64,000 bases of DNA from Psychrobium sp. MM17-31 (GTDB lineage Bacteria > Pseudomonadota > Gammaproteobacteria > Enterobacterales > Psychrobiaceae): the NCBI RefSeq assembly GCF_022347785.1, contig NZ_JAKRGA010000005.1:227519-291518 (forward strand), read 5' to 3'. The translations under genes were made by a program, and so were the position numbers. The number at the start of each line of letters is the position of its first letter. Position 1 is the first letter of the stretch. Below are positions 9,401-17,483 of this stretch, piece by piece. The notes beneath the pieces are model-generated. The model was not told where the DNA came from. It searched no databases and saw only the letters and a list, made by a program, of their open reading frames with translations.

Positions 9401-11793
9401 TCTTTTAATGAGCTACCATCTTGTGCAATAACTTCTGTATTAATTCTCAACTTAGCGTATGGCACAGTTGACTCAAAACGTTCTAGTTTAATGGAAGTTC
9501 CGCCATCATCATCAAGTTCGATGTTATATTGCCCCCCCTTTTCTTTGCCATTTTTATTGTTTTTGAAAGCGCCATAACCAATATAATCATAATCGCTTGG
9601 CCAGCTATTTGGCTCTCTCCATTTTCGAGATAACTCAAAATGTACATTGGCTTTAGCCTGCTTTAACGCTGTACCATTCATACGGCGATGAGTGACATCA
9701 ATTGATAACGGTTCACCTTTTAGAGCGACACCTGGCATATTCACTTTTAAATCAAATTCGGGAGGTGTAAATTCGGTGACAATAAAAGAACCTATATCCT
9801 GCTGTAAACCAGAAGCATCTTTAAGCACTATGTCATAAAAACCTTGGCTATAATCACCTTCTAGCTCCAAACTAGTAGCCGCAAATCCCATATTGCTTAA
9901 TTCGCCAAAAGACAAAGGAATTTTCTTGCCGTTTGGTTTTGATAGTAGTAATTGATAATTGTCTAATGACGTTAATGGCACCAACCCTTTTTCACTTCGA
10001 TACCGTGCGATAAAACCGATATCTACTTTATCTCCAAGTTTATATAGGGGCTGAGTAGACCATGCCTGAGCTTTAACTTTATGCTTTAATCGCAAACTTG
10101 GGGCGGCCAGTTTAATTGCTGAAGTTTGGCCACTATTATCACTCCATAACCAACACTCACTATTACGATTTAAGGACAACTGATAATGGCTTTGCCACTC
10201 AGTTTGATTTAACATTAACACACCATTTTGATTGGTGTGGCCAATAGTTCGTGGACTAGCTAGCCCCTCACACACTAAACTAATTTCTGCATTTCTGATG
10301 GGGTTAGCATCCCAATCGATAGTCTGAACAACGAGTTCTAAACCATTCCAAATCGCTATGTTATGTGACGCAGAATTAAAAACATTTGATTCTGTCCTAT
10401 CTTCAAAATCGTGCCTAAGAAAATGCGCCAATGATCTGCCTGAGAATTCAATATGAACTAATCCCGAGTTTGACGATAAATATTTCTGAAATTCAATGCT
10501 CTGTGGCGCTTTGTCCCGCTTGACCTCATCAGTTTCTATCATATCTTCAACAATAGCTGTTAATTCACCATTCAAAAAGCGTTGTAGCTCATCTTTACTA
10601 TTGATAGAAGTAATACGCTGTTTCAATGGGTTAACGTTGCGACGTAGTAATACAGGAGCCACATTCACATCGGCTTCAACAACAGAATTTTGCTGCTTAG
10701 CTAAATACCAATAGGGAGTTGCAGGGCGCGTTTTAAACTCAATGTTCGGCAGATGTGATTGTGGTTGACCATTTATTGTTAACTTAGATAAATTCAGCAG
10801 ATAATCTGAATCTCCAGTTAAATGAAATCTATATATATTTTCTTCAAAGTGAGTTCGTCGATAATCACTAATAGCCTTAGGTCCTTTTATCCAATCTAAA
10901 CTGCGATATTCTGAGCGCCCAGATAATTGATCAAACACGACAGGCGAAAAAGCCAATCCCATACGCTCTGGCGAACAGGGCAAAATACCATTTTCATCAA
11001 TCTCTATTTCTCGATAATCATATGGATATCCCTCTTCTGGACAAACAAAACCATAAAACTCAGTTCTATCGCTATATCGGAAAGATTCTATAATGACATC
11101 TTTCGATAATGCATATTGATGTTCAGACGCCCTAAAACCTTCTTGCAATACAATTTTATACTTTCCGTGTTCTGGTAATTCGGGAAATTGCTCAATTGAC
11201 GCAATCCACTCATAATATCTATCGTTTTTTCTACGCTCTATTTTTATCGAATAGCGTTTATTCGTTGGCGATACAACTTTTATTACCTCTTGTAATTCAT
11301 GAGATTCAACTTGCAGTAACTTATGGCCTAATATCATAAAAGATATAGGAAAATCTTTTTCTCTGCGTTCAACTTGCAATTCCATTTCAGGCACAGGTGT
11401 CGACAAGGTTAAGCTCGCAGGCTCAGCTAAAGTTTTTCCTAGCGCACTAAAAGAATCATCAATCGACACTTGATAATGTGTCATGTATTTAAGGCTTGTT
11501 TTCAGATCACACGACAGGATATTGAGTTGAATAAATCGCCATTGGCACTGTTGATTGAGGCTATGAGATAACTTTACCGCTTGGACTTGTTGCGCAGTAG
11601 GAGCTGCGCCCAACAGAGCGATATCGCGATTGAAGTGAATATTGATTTGCCTGATGTCTTTATTTTCAGCGGCATCTGTTGTGATTTTTTCAACTAATAA
11701 CTGCTCTTGGGGTTTATCGACTTGCTCACCGCTGGAAAACACGCAAGCGGTCAGACACAAACAACACAATAAAACAGATAAAGACTTCAACAT
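6442..11793 (-). CDS. Alpha-2-macroglobulin family lipoprotein with thioester motif
   Basis: About 1783 aa from the ATG at 11793, which has AAGGA 6 bp upstream; a longer reading from TTG at 11808 is less likely. A lipobox signal (CLCLTAC) anchors it to a membrane facing the periplasm. The chain has the long series of macroglobulin-type beta domains and, near residue 1372, the CWEQ thioester motif (CxEQ) used to trap proteases covalently. It resembles E. coli YfhM/ECAM (about 1650 aa), which is normally encoded beside the peptidoglycan synthase gene pbpC. No pbpC is present here. A disordered low-similarity stretch around residues 1110-1150 (SKTRFKPKPPLS) may be the bait region. Confidence 0.88.
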   Translation of the reverse strand: MLKSLSVLLCCLCLTACVFSSGEQVDKPQEQLLVEKITTDAAENKDIRQINIHFNRDIALLGAAPTAQQVQAVKLSHSLNQQCQWRFIQLNILSCDLKTSLKYMTHYQVSIDDSFSALGKTLAEPASLTLSTPVPEMELQVERREKDFPISFMILGHKLLQVESHELQEVIKVVSPTNKRYSIKIERRKNDRYYEWIASIEQFPELPEHGKYKIVLQEGFRASEHQYALSKDVIIESFRYSDRTEFYGFVCPEEGYPYDYREIEIDENGILPCSPERMGLAFSPVVFDQLSGRSEYRSLDWIKGPKAISDYRRTHFEENIYRFHLTGDSDYLLNLSKLTINGQPQSHLPNIEFKTRPATPYWYLAKQQNSVVEADVNVAPVLLRRNVNPLKQRITSINSKDELQRFLNGELTAIVEDMIETDEVKRDKAPQSIEFQKYLSSNSGLVHIEFSGRSLAHFLRHDFEDRTESNVFNSASHNIAIWNGLELVVQTIDWDANPIRNAEISLVCEGLASPRTIGHTNQNGVLMLNQTEWQSHYQLSLNRNSECWLWSDNSGQTSAIKLAAPSLRLKHKVKAQAWSTQPLYKLGDKVDIGFIARYRSEKGLVPLTSLDNYQLLLSKPNGKKIPLSFGELSNMGFAATSLELEGDYSQGFYDIVLKDASGLQQDIGSFIVTEFTPPEFDLKVNMPGVALKGEPLSIDVTHRRMNGTALKQAKANVHFELSRKWREPNSWPSDYDYIGYGAFKNNKNGKEKGGQYNIELDDDGGTSIKLERFESTVPYAKLRINTEVIAQDGSSLKDIRDISYFSRTHYIGTRYDKKQQKLELIGIDYQGKKLTDIPVVVSVYRDPVERGEPPILVKTCRLSGLPASCPIEQEHETLDVVIESGHEQYRWKRNVYSNTPRKPRPSELKSAIKLSVKNEGSIVSGQPIKVILNSPYSGIVNLILHTGSVKKVWQQSVGEGINTIDLVADDTWIPSAKLYASVPVPRKTASQVIIGQLERLAKTDELESYHLSQLGAQRLLTDDVTITVKSAITTPKTRLTIDSQAVEAGQRINITVEADQPSESQLWLLNDALLSYFPYAMNDYDFKSKVFKGLRYEYPMSKSDLSDELAITSLIAGIRDSNIESPMLAGMSGMLSDGKTSSKTRFKPKPPLSNSFASLKAKDKDQFVQSKMLQRLELKAGEPQTISVQLPQLVGRWKVVALTATKLTSSLATLDITTKRPVEYFVDAPTDVYQMDLSQLAVTAINQQEKQIEDTLSLWDGDVLIGEKKLRLAAEEQRRVVFDMPTLATGDHLLRVTSELDSDYVNYHQVSVAPPIYQQRQQWLVKPSQSQQIIKPSAAIEGSISLNYQSLANQAIDWRALASYNQSYPYQCWEQTISRALSYQSNPLASEAWPKGKEILRNEIASRKLSRGNISYFEGMKSDKFLLAYTYLVNAWMKDGLSTKLPAVDSYGGLKDSFDVRYETPNKLERSMALLALATRGDITLDDALKQRQDIGFSGPFANVLQALALKTLGADKALYLDNLSAANDNTYLDESTNTYNDTAQQCFAALVYEQGSVEREQLTSRVIAKQQQLGHFGSTFANGVCSYLLKDQGVKENAQPKSLKFTQAGNQLQYQLPEQQAHWLTMEYQLPLTEVTAQNAGLDLKRQRFVRVDGKWQLINSNTDLRVGDLVKTTLSIGSAIPRTHLAITDDVAGGLEVISPWLQNVFYKDSSSREWKSNNHIDIQDGRVTWYLLDLQDKDSYSYYSRVRHVGEFQTGPAIAEAMYRTDVKARTSSSRVVINE

Positions 11794-11885
11794 GACTTTC
11801 CTTAGCAATAAACCAATAGCGCTATAAAAATATAACGAATCGTCGTTAAAGTCTTTAAATTATTAGCATTTATCTATCGTTGCTT

Positions 11886-13040
11886 TTATTTAGCGTTATA
11901 GTACTCGCCAACCCAATTCCAAACGAGTTTTTGGTGTTGGCGAATGGGTAGCTCGCCATGAAGTGCCGAAGGTCCCATCTCGAAATACGGGCTTTGCATG
12001 GCTCTTTGTAGCTGTTCACAAACGTAGATATCTTCTTGCATGAAATCGGCAGAGCCCAGAGCATGCTTTGCGTCGTGGCTGCCGCTTTTTGCTTTGACCT
12101 TATTGCTCCAATAACTAGCGCTAAGTGCGCTTTGTTTCATAAATTCAAAGCCAGATTTATTGGCGACTTTAGTGCGTACTACCACCCGAGTTTTATTAAC
12201 GGCGATGGGGATGATTTGAAAGATCGACCAGCTCGATTCTGACTCCGCCAAACCAATGCCAGGAAACAACAGTGGAACCCAAGTACCTTTGTTTTCCTCG
12301 CTTGCCTCATAAACTAACGGCATCGGTGAATTTTTAGCGAGATCCTTTTGATAATCGTCACTCAGCGGCTCCCAAAACCTAAAGTGTGGTCCTTCAAAGC
12401 CAAACTCTGCCTTTTTGTGGTTGTACATGCTAAGCGTGCCAGCATGTAATTGGGCTAGGTGGTAATGATCGATGTAGTTTTCGGCGACAATTTTCCAATT
12501 GGCATTAATTTCTTCAACAACGATATCATCTTTCGACTCAATAAGACTTTCGACATCGTGCGGCCCAAGATGATCATTAATCGGCGCAAACCATTGTGAC
12601 AGTGGTGTTGCATTGATATCTGGGTGCACCCAAATCATGCCGCGCCAAACGCCAACATTAGCGGTGGTTAGGTTGTAACAGGTCTTGTCCAAACCTGCGA
12701 ATTCTTGCTTGTGTTTAGGTAAGGATTTCAGCTCACCTTGAGTGTTATAAGTCCAATCATGATAAGGGCAAGTGAGTTTGCCGCGGGTATTGCCCTTGCC
12801 TTCAACAAGCTGCGTACCACGGTGCTTACAACGATTGTGAAAGGCAACTAACTGCTCGCCATTTTTAATGACCACAAGATTATTAAGGCCAGCCTGAACT
12901 GTTAAATAGTCACCATCATTTTGCAGTTCTTCCACAAAACCGGCAAAGGCCCAAGTTTCAGAAAAGATATGACGCAGCTCAAGCTCAAAAAACTGTTGTT
13001 GGGTATATGCCGTCACGGGCAATAGATTATTTTCAGTCAT
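11886..13040 (-). CDS. Rieske-type aromatic ring-hydroxylating oxygenase, alpha subunit-like
   Basis: 384 aa from the chosen ATG at 13040. A longer frame back to 13085 reads through a tandem-repeat tract and is probably leader DNA. The Rieske [2Fe-2S] ligands are C71-x-H73 and C91-x2-H94 (RCKHRG and CPYHDW). The mononuclear-iron site is in the catalytic domain motif ENYIDHYHLAQLHAG. No ferredoxin or reductase partner is adjacent. The fold and motif resemble choline/carnitine monooxygenase-type and related Rieske oxygenases, but the substrate cannot be read from sequence. It is divergent from a TetR regulator with an operator-like palindrome between them. Confidence 0.87.
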   Translation of the reverse strand: MTENNLLPVTAYTQQQFFELELRHIFSETWAFAGFVEELQNDGDYLTVQAGLNNLVVIKNGEQLVAFHNRCKHRGTQLVEGKGNTRGKLTCPYHDWTYNTQGELKSLPKHKQEFAGLDKTCYNLTTANVGVWRGMIWVHPDINATPLSQWFAPINDHLGPHDVESLIESKDDIVVEEINANWKIVAENYIDHYHLAQLHAGTLSMYNHKKAEFGFEGPHFRFWEPLSDDYQKDLAKNSPMPLVYEASEENKGTWVPLLFPGIGLAESESSWSIFQIIPIAVNKTRVVVRTKVANKSGFEFMKQSALSASYWSNKVKAKSGSHDAKHALGSADFMQEDIYVCEQLQRAMQSPYFEMGPSALHGELPIRQHQKLVWNWVGEYYNAK

Positions 13041-13061
13041 ATAGTCACTCTGCCATAAGCT

Positions 13062-13118
13062 CTTTTTCACGAAACACTTTTTCACAAGTACTTTGTCACA
13101 AGCACTCTGTTACAAACC
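13062..13118. repeat. Four imperfect 14-15-bp tandem repeats
   Basis: Units are CTTTTTCACGAAACA, CTTTTTCACAAGTA, CTTTGTCACAAGCA and CTCTGTTACAAACC, head to tail, just upstream of the Rieske gene start at 13040. They share a C-T-x-T-x-T-x-A-C-A-A-type core. They may be direct-repeat regulator sites or a replication-slippage product. Confidence 0.6.
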
Positions 13119-13167
13119 GATAAATTTTCATATTGAAAAACTATAGGCTACACTTACACGGTAAATA

Positions 13168-13182
13168 TTGTCAACATGACAA
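13168..13182. promoter_or_regulatory. Operator-like palindrome between Rieske and tetR genes
   Basis: TTGTCA-ACA-TGACAA, perfect 6-bp arms, in the divergent intergenic region 51 bp before the TetR start. A TetR-family dimer commonly binds such a site and controls both directions. The assignment is from position only. Confidence 0.55.
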
Positions 13183-13233
13183 ATAAAACGAGTTTGCTAT
13201 AGTGTCTCAATTGATTTTAGAGGGGGTTATTTT

Positions 13234-13818
13234 ATGGCTAGGCCGAGTATGGCAGGACAGCGTCGCGAAGAGATTTTAGACGCCTTGGAAAAGTGTATTT
13301 TGGATAAAGGAATTCAAGCGACTTCGTTAGAAAATATCGCCGAAACCGCCAACATGAAACGCACTATTCTCCGTCATTACATCGGTAATAGAGACGACAT
13401 TATAGTCGCGCTAAGTGAACGTTGGTCAGCTAAATATAGCCAACAGTGGCTCGATTTACTATCGTGGTTACCGAAAAGTAATCGCGTCGAAGCCCTTGTC
13501 GATTCACTCTTCGCGTCACGTACTCAAGAGATGGTTAACAATACCGTGATTGGCGAAGCTATTTTCTCGGAAGCCAAACGTTTAGAGCCTATTAAGCAAC
13601 ATCAGCAAAAAACCATGCAAGAGTTCGTTGACCATTTCATCAATGAATGCCAACAGCAATATCCCGAAACCGATCACAAGCAAATTGAGTTAGTTGCTTA
13701 TGGCATTTACTCTAACTACTTGATGAATGAATCTTTGTTACCACTTGGGCTTTACGATGAGATGTACAAGATCAAACAGGTCTCAATGTTACTTTGCTCA
13801 CAATTGTCCAACAAATAG
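13234..13818 (+). CDS. TetR/AcrR-family transcriptional regulator
   Basis: 194 aa. The N-terminal HTH is typical of TetR: REEILDALEKCILDKGIQAT, then LENIAETANMKRTILRHYIG, then a ligand-binding helical domain. It is divergent from the Rieske oxygenase, so it probably represses that gene and itself from the 13168-13182 palindrome and releases on a substrate-like ligand. SD AGAGGGGG lies upstream of the ATG. The ligand is unknown. Confidence 0.9.
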   Translation: MARPSMAGQRREEILDALEKCILDKGIQATSLENIAETANMKRTILRHYIGNRDDIIVALSERWSAKYSQQWLDLLSWLPKSNRVEALVDSLFASRTQEMVNNTVIGEAIFSEAKRLEPIKQHQQKTMQEFVDHFINECQQQYPETDHKQIELVAYGIYSNYLMNESLLPLGLYDEMYKIKQVSMLLCSQLSNK

Positions 13819-13839
13819 CCACATTAATTAATTTTCCTT

Positions 13840-13868
13840 TTGACAATTTAACATTGTAAAACTATATT
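13840..13868 (+). promoter_or_regulatory. Sigma70-type promoter
   Basis: TTGACA (13840-13845), 17-bp spacer, TATATT (13863-13868). The expected start is near 13875, about 25 nt before the ATG at 13900. The spacer holds ACAAT-N5-ATTGT, a possible operator. Confidence 0.65.
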
Positions 13869-13899
13869 GCGATTCATTGATTAACTAGTGAGTTGCAAT

Positions 13900-14379
13900 A
13901 TGTTTTTATTTAGATTTATCACAATAACATTATCTGTGTTGATGCTGGCTAACACTGCACACGCCACTAAGAAAATACCGCAAAAAGTCTCTTTATCAGG
14001 CGTTGAGAAACGCACTACCATGACACAAGTTCCAGAGTTGTGGATCGACTTCGAAAAAGCGAATTACCTACATTCAACACTAAAAGCTCAGCCGCAAAAG
14101 GTGTATGTTATTTATAACGCCTTTTCGAAAGACTACCAGCAAGCTGATGTATTGATTGGCTACGATATTCGCGATCTCAAACGCTACAAACACAGTAGAA
14201 AGATCGACATTGACCAATTTACTCAAGTGCTTGAATCAGGTCACTACACGACAAAGCAGTTAAGCGATGGCTGGCAAAAATTCGATTACCGCAAGCAGGT
14301 TAAAGCGGTATTAGAAATTCACACCCTAGCTAGCCTAGGAAGAAAAGAGCAAGTCGAATTACTTGTTCAATATCAGTAA
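13900..14379 (+). CDS. Secreted GyrI/effector-binding-like protein
   Basis: 159 aa from the ATG at 13900; a GTG at 13888 gives four extra residues but would spoil the signal peptide. The signal sequence is hydrophobic with a cut near ANTAHA. The mature part has KVYVIYNAFSKDYQQADVLI followed by GYD, and near the end AVLEIHTL, which resemble the effector-binding fold of GyrI-like and integron Cass2-type proteins. The fold call is by eye only. Such domains bind small cationic ligands, and an exported one is uncommon. Followed 18 bp later by a small membrane protein gene, so probably co-transcribed. Confidence 0.6.
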   Translation: MFLFRFITITLSVLMLANTAHATKKIPQKVSLSGVEKRTTMTQVPELWIDFEKANYLHSTLKAQPQKVYVIYNAFSKDYQQADVLIGYDIRDLKRYKHSRKIDIDQFTQVLESGHYTTKQLSDGWQKFDYRKQVKAVLEIHTLASLGRKEQVELLVQYQ

Positions 14380-14397
14380 CAAAGTTAGGAGAAAATT

Positions 14398-14589
14398 ATG
14401 CGTTCATTTTGGCCTTTCGTCGGCATTTTGCTACTTATTTGGGTCGCTTACGATCTATACGCTGGTTACACCTTGCTATGGGATGTGGTGTATCGCGATG
14501 TCGAGCCAACAAAATACTGGGTTGTTCTCGGCGGCTGGACAGTTTTAGCCCTGAGTTGCTTCTTTTCTTGGGGCGATGAGGAAGAGTAG
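14398..14589 (+). CDS. Small two-helix membrane protein of unknown function
   Basis: 63 aa with two hydrophobic segments (about residues 4-24 and 41-58) and an acidic tail (DEEE). A good ribosome site, AGGAG, lies 7 bp before the ATG at 14398. It lies directly behind the secreted effector-binding-like gene, and the strong SD supports it being real. No family recognised. Confidence 0.65.
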   Translation: MRSFWPFVGILLLIWVAYDLYAGYTLLWDVVYRDVEPTKYWVVLGGWTVLALSCFFSWGDEEE

Positions 14590-14590
14590 A

Positions 14591-15037
14591 TTAGTCTTCT
14601 CTAGAAGGATAGTTTTCTATTGCTTGTCGAAGATTAGTCGTTATTTGAATTAAATTTTCTTTACTTAAATCAAATAAATAGTCTTTCGGCTCAATTTGGC
14701 TACCAGCTAAAAAGCTTGGCTTAAACTCATGACTTAGGTGAATTGCGACCCTTACGGTATCAGCTTTGACAGCAAGAAATTCGAAGCTAATTACAGGCTC
14801 AGTGAAACACAAATGAGCGAATATTGGTAATCGCCTAAATTGTAAATCATCGAACCAATTTAAGAGCTCTTGCAGCTCTTCAGACTCAAGTGCTGGGTCT
14901 ACTTTCAAAAATTCACCAGCGGGCGTATTAAGGTGCAACTTTATATTGCACCAATCGTCGTTACATTCGGGAAATTGATAGCCTTCAACACTCAAAGAAA
15001 GAAATATTCCCTCACTTTTGTTTTCGAACGGTATCAA
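14591..15037 (-). CDS. WapI-like/uncharacterised cytosolic protein, TTG start
   Basis: 148 aa. Residues LSLSVEGYQFPECNDDWCNI and the following VDPALESEELQELLNWFDDL resemble the WapI immunity-like family (a hedged call by eye). The start is TTG at 15037, because AGGAG sits 6 bp before it and overlaps the pnuC stop, so it is translationally coupled to pnuC. No toxin gene with a matching role is nearby, so an immunity function is not supported by context. Function unknown. Confidence 0.65.
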   Translation of the reverse strand: MIPFENKSEGIFLSLSVEGYQFPECNDDWCNIKLHLNTPAGEFLKVDPALESEELQELLNWFDDLQFRRLPIFAHLCFTEPVISFEFLAVKADTVRVAIHLSHEFKPSFLAGSQIEPKDYLFDLSKENLIQITTNLRQAIENYPSRED

Positions 15038-15046
15038 TTTACACTC

Positions 15047-15694
15047 CTAAGCATTTTGCTCTTTATAACTCTTATTCCACGAATACCAACCGATAATCGA
15101 CAGCATCAAGAACACGCAATAAAGAATCGTCGTTGGATATAAGGCTTTTTGGAAATACACACCAATAGCGACGATGTCGATGATAATCCACAACACCCAA
15201 TTAAAGATTTGACGTCTGGTCATTAACCACATAGCTAATAAACTCGTTGCCGAAGTAAAGGCATCGGCATAGGCAAAGCTGGCGTCGGTGTTGTTATCCA
15301 TTAGATAACCGATACCCAAGGTCGCGACACCGCTGATGCCCAACCACAACGCCATTTGTTGGACAGGTGCACGTTCGACTATTGGTGTTGCCTGCGCATC
15401 GCTATGGTTTTTCCAGTTCCACCAGCCGTAAATTTGCAGACCCATGTAGATAACGTGCAATGCGGTGTCAGAATATAATTTGGCGTGATAAAAAACCCAC
15501 ACAAATAGGGTGACTTGCACAAAGCCAAAGGCGAAGTTCCAAATGTTGCGGCGAATCAATAGCACCACACAAATAAAACCGCTTAGCGAGGCGATCATTT
15601 CGATGGGGCTAGCCCCTAAAAATCCAGCGATAAATTGCTCTAACGTCATCTGTCCATACAACCTTTCAAAAATAGCTGTCGAAATATACGCCAT
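15047..15694 (-). CDS. pnuC: PnuC-family nicotinamide riboside transporter
   Basis: 215 aa, about seven membrane segments. Family hallmarks are NIWNFAFGFVQVTLFVWVFY near the N-terminus and YGWWNWKN in the centre. PnuC takes up nicotinamide riboside (or, in subfamilies, other ribosides or thiamine) by facilitated diffusion trapped by a kinase. No nadR or thiamine gene is adjacent to settle the substrate. Length fits the family (about 200-240 aa). Confidence 0.88.
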   Translation of the reverse strand: MAYISTAIFERLYGQMTLEQFIAGFLGASPIEMIASLSGFICVVLLIRRNIWNFAFGFVQVTLFVWVFYHAKLYSDTALHVIYMGLQIYGWWNWKNHSDAQATPIVERAPVQQMALWLGISGVATLGIGYLMDNNTDASFAYADAFTSATSLLAMWLMTRRQIFNWVLWIIIDIVAIGVYFQKALYPTTILYCVFLMLSIIGWYSWNKSYKEQNA

Positions 15695-15713
15695 TTAAAA
15701 AGCCCATAACAGC

Positions 15714-15740
15714 AAAAAGGCCGCTCAAATAGCGACCTTT
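15714..15740 (-). terminator. Rho-independent terminator of ahpF
   Basis: Minus-strand hairpin AAAGGTCGC-tatttga-GCGGCCTTT (one G-U pair) followed by TTTTTG. It lies 28 bp after the ahpF stop. Confidence 0.75.
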
Positions 15741-15767
15741 ATCACAGTTGTACGTTTTCTAATCTAA

Positions 15768-17360
15768 CTAAGCAGCCTGATTATTTTCGCTGTCGACTTG
15801 CGGAGTGCGAATCAAATAATCAAATGCACCCAGTGCTGCTGTCGCACCGCTACCCATAGCAATAATAATTTGCTTGTATGGTGTATTAGTCACATCACCA
15901 GCGGCATAAACGCCAGCCATGCTAGTTTCACCATTGTTGTTAACGATGATTTCACCACGATTAGTCAGTTCAACGCCGCTATCTTCGAGGAATTGCGAGT
16001 TAGGCACTAAACCGATTTGCACGAATATACCAGCTAGTTCAAGGTGATGGCTTTCTCCTGACTCACGGTCAGTGTAGTTTAAGCCGTTGACTTTGCTACC
16101 ATCGCCAGTCACTTCGGTAGTTTGCGCGTTCATAATGATATCGATATTACCCATCGAACGTGCTTTTTCTTGCAGTACAGCGTCGGCACGTAATGTAGTA
16201 TCAAATTCCAATACTGTTACGTGAGATACGATGCCCGCTAAATCGATAGCCGCTTCGATACCTGAGTTACCGCCGCCGATAACCGCAACTGATTTACCTT
16301 TAAACAAAGGACCGTCACAATGTGGACAGTAAGCCACGCCTTTACCGCGATATTCTTGTTCGCCCGGTACGTTCATTTCACGCCATCTTGCACCAGTAGC
16401 TAAAACAGCAGAGCGGGTTTTTAAGGTTGCGCCATTTTCCAGTTCAACCGTGATGTAACCGCCCTTTACATCGGCTTCGATAATGTTTTTAACGCGCTGA
16501 CCATTCATGATATCAACGTCGTAATCGCGAACGTGTGACTCTAAATTAGCGACTAATTTAGGGCCTGTGGTTTCATTAACTGAAATGAAGTTTTCAATCG
16601 CCATGGTGTTTTGTACCTGACCACCAAAACGATCGGCAACTACACCAGTGCGAATACCTTTACGAGCACTGTAGATAGCAGATGCCGCGCCAGCAGGGCC
16701 GCCACCTAGTACTAATAAATCGAATGCTTCTTTGTTGCTAATAGATTTTGCTTCACGAGCACCTGCGTTAACGTCAACTTTCTTTAAGATTTCCGCCACT
16801 GAAATACGACCTTGTGCGAATGCTTCTCCATTGAGGTAAACCGCTGGTACTGAAAGAATATTTTTGCTTTGTACTTCTTGGCCAAACTCAGAGCCGTCGA
16901 TCATCACGTTAGTGATATTCGGGTTGATGGCCGCCATCATATTAAGTGCCTGAACAACATCAGGGCAGTTTTGACAGCTGAGTGATACGTAAGTCTCGAA
17001 TACGAACTCACCTTCGAGCTGACGAACTTGTTCGATGATTGCTTCATCGAGCTTTATTGGGTGTCCACCGCTGTGTAATAACGCCAAAATAAGTGAGGTA
17101 AACTCATGGCCCATCGGCACACCAGCGAAACGAATTTGGGTGTTTTTCTCCACCGATTTAACCAGCATTGACGGTGCGCGCTCATTGGCGCCATCTAACT
17201 CGACAATAGAGATTAATGGTGACATAGCAGCAATTTCTTGCACTAATTCATTGAGTTCTTTTGATTTTACGCCTTGGTCTAAGAAAACCGCCAATTCAAC
17301 AGGTGTTTTTAAATTGGCTAAATAAGTGGCTAATTGTGTTTTTAATTGCGTATCTAACAT
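15768..17360 (-). CDS. ahpF: Alkyl hydroperoxide reductase subunit F (NADH:AhpC reductase)
   Basis: 530 aa, close to E. coli AhpF (521). The N-terminal double thioredoxin-like domain holds the CQNC redox pair (C129, C132). The FAD domain starts with [19 protein letters not shown], and the second redox site is CPHC in the NADH half. AhpF passes electrons from NADH to AhpC, which reduces peroxides. It is downstream of ahpC on the same strand, 123 bp apart, with a hairpin between them, as in many gammaproteobacteria. SD AGGAA precedes the ATG. Confidence 0.95.
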   Translation of the reverse strand: MLDTQLKTQLATYLANLKTPVELAVFLDQGVKSKELNELVQEIAAMSPLISIVELDGANERAPSMLVKSVEKNTQIRFAGVPMGHEFTSLILALLHSGGHPIKLDEAIIEQVRQLEGEFVFETYVSLSCQNCPDVVQALNMMAAINPNITNVMIDGSEFGQEVQSKNILSVPAVYLNGEAFAQGRISVAEILKKVDVNAGAREAKSISNKEAFDLLVLGGGPAGAASAIYSARKGIRTGVVADRFGGQVQNTMAIENFISVNETTGPKLVANLESHVRDYDVDIMNGQRVKNIIEADVKGGYITVELENGATLKTRSAVLATGARWREMNVPGEQEYRGKGVAYCPHCDGPLFKGKSVAVIGGGNSGIEAAIDLAGIVSHVTVLEFDTTLRADAVLQEKARSMGNIDIIMNAQTTEVTGDGSKVNGLNYTDRESGESHHLELAGIFVQIGLVPNSQFLEDSGVELTNRGEIIVNNNGETSMAGVYAAGDVTNTPYKQIIIAMGSGATAALGAFDYLIRTPQVDSENNQAA

Positions 17361-17406
17361 GTTGAATATTCCTGAGAGCGATTATCTGTATAAAACTTGA
17401 GAGAGC

Positions 17407-17448
17407 CATCTTGCCGCTGTGCGTTGTTTAAGGCACAACGACAAGATG
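17407..17448 (-). promoter_or_regulatory. Long stem-loop between ahpC and ahpF
   Basis: Outer stem CATCTTG/CAAGATG plus inner CGTTGTGC/GCACAGCG (one G-U pair), separated by a one-base mismatch and closed by a 10-base loop. No U-tract follows, so it is probably an RNA-stabilising or partial-termination element rather than a full terminator. It could set the excess of AhpC over AhpF. Confidence 0.55.
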
Positions 17449-17483
17449 AAGAGATAAATCTAGTATTTAGCTAACGCTAAGAT

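Noticed and set aside
13041..13085. N-terminal extension of the Rieske protein
   Set aside because: The extra 15 codons read partly through the tandem repeat and lack any Rieske-family match, so ATG 13040 was preferred.
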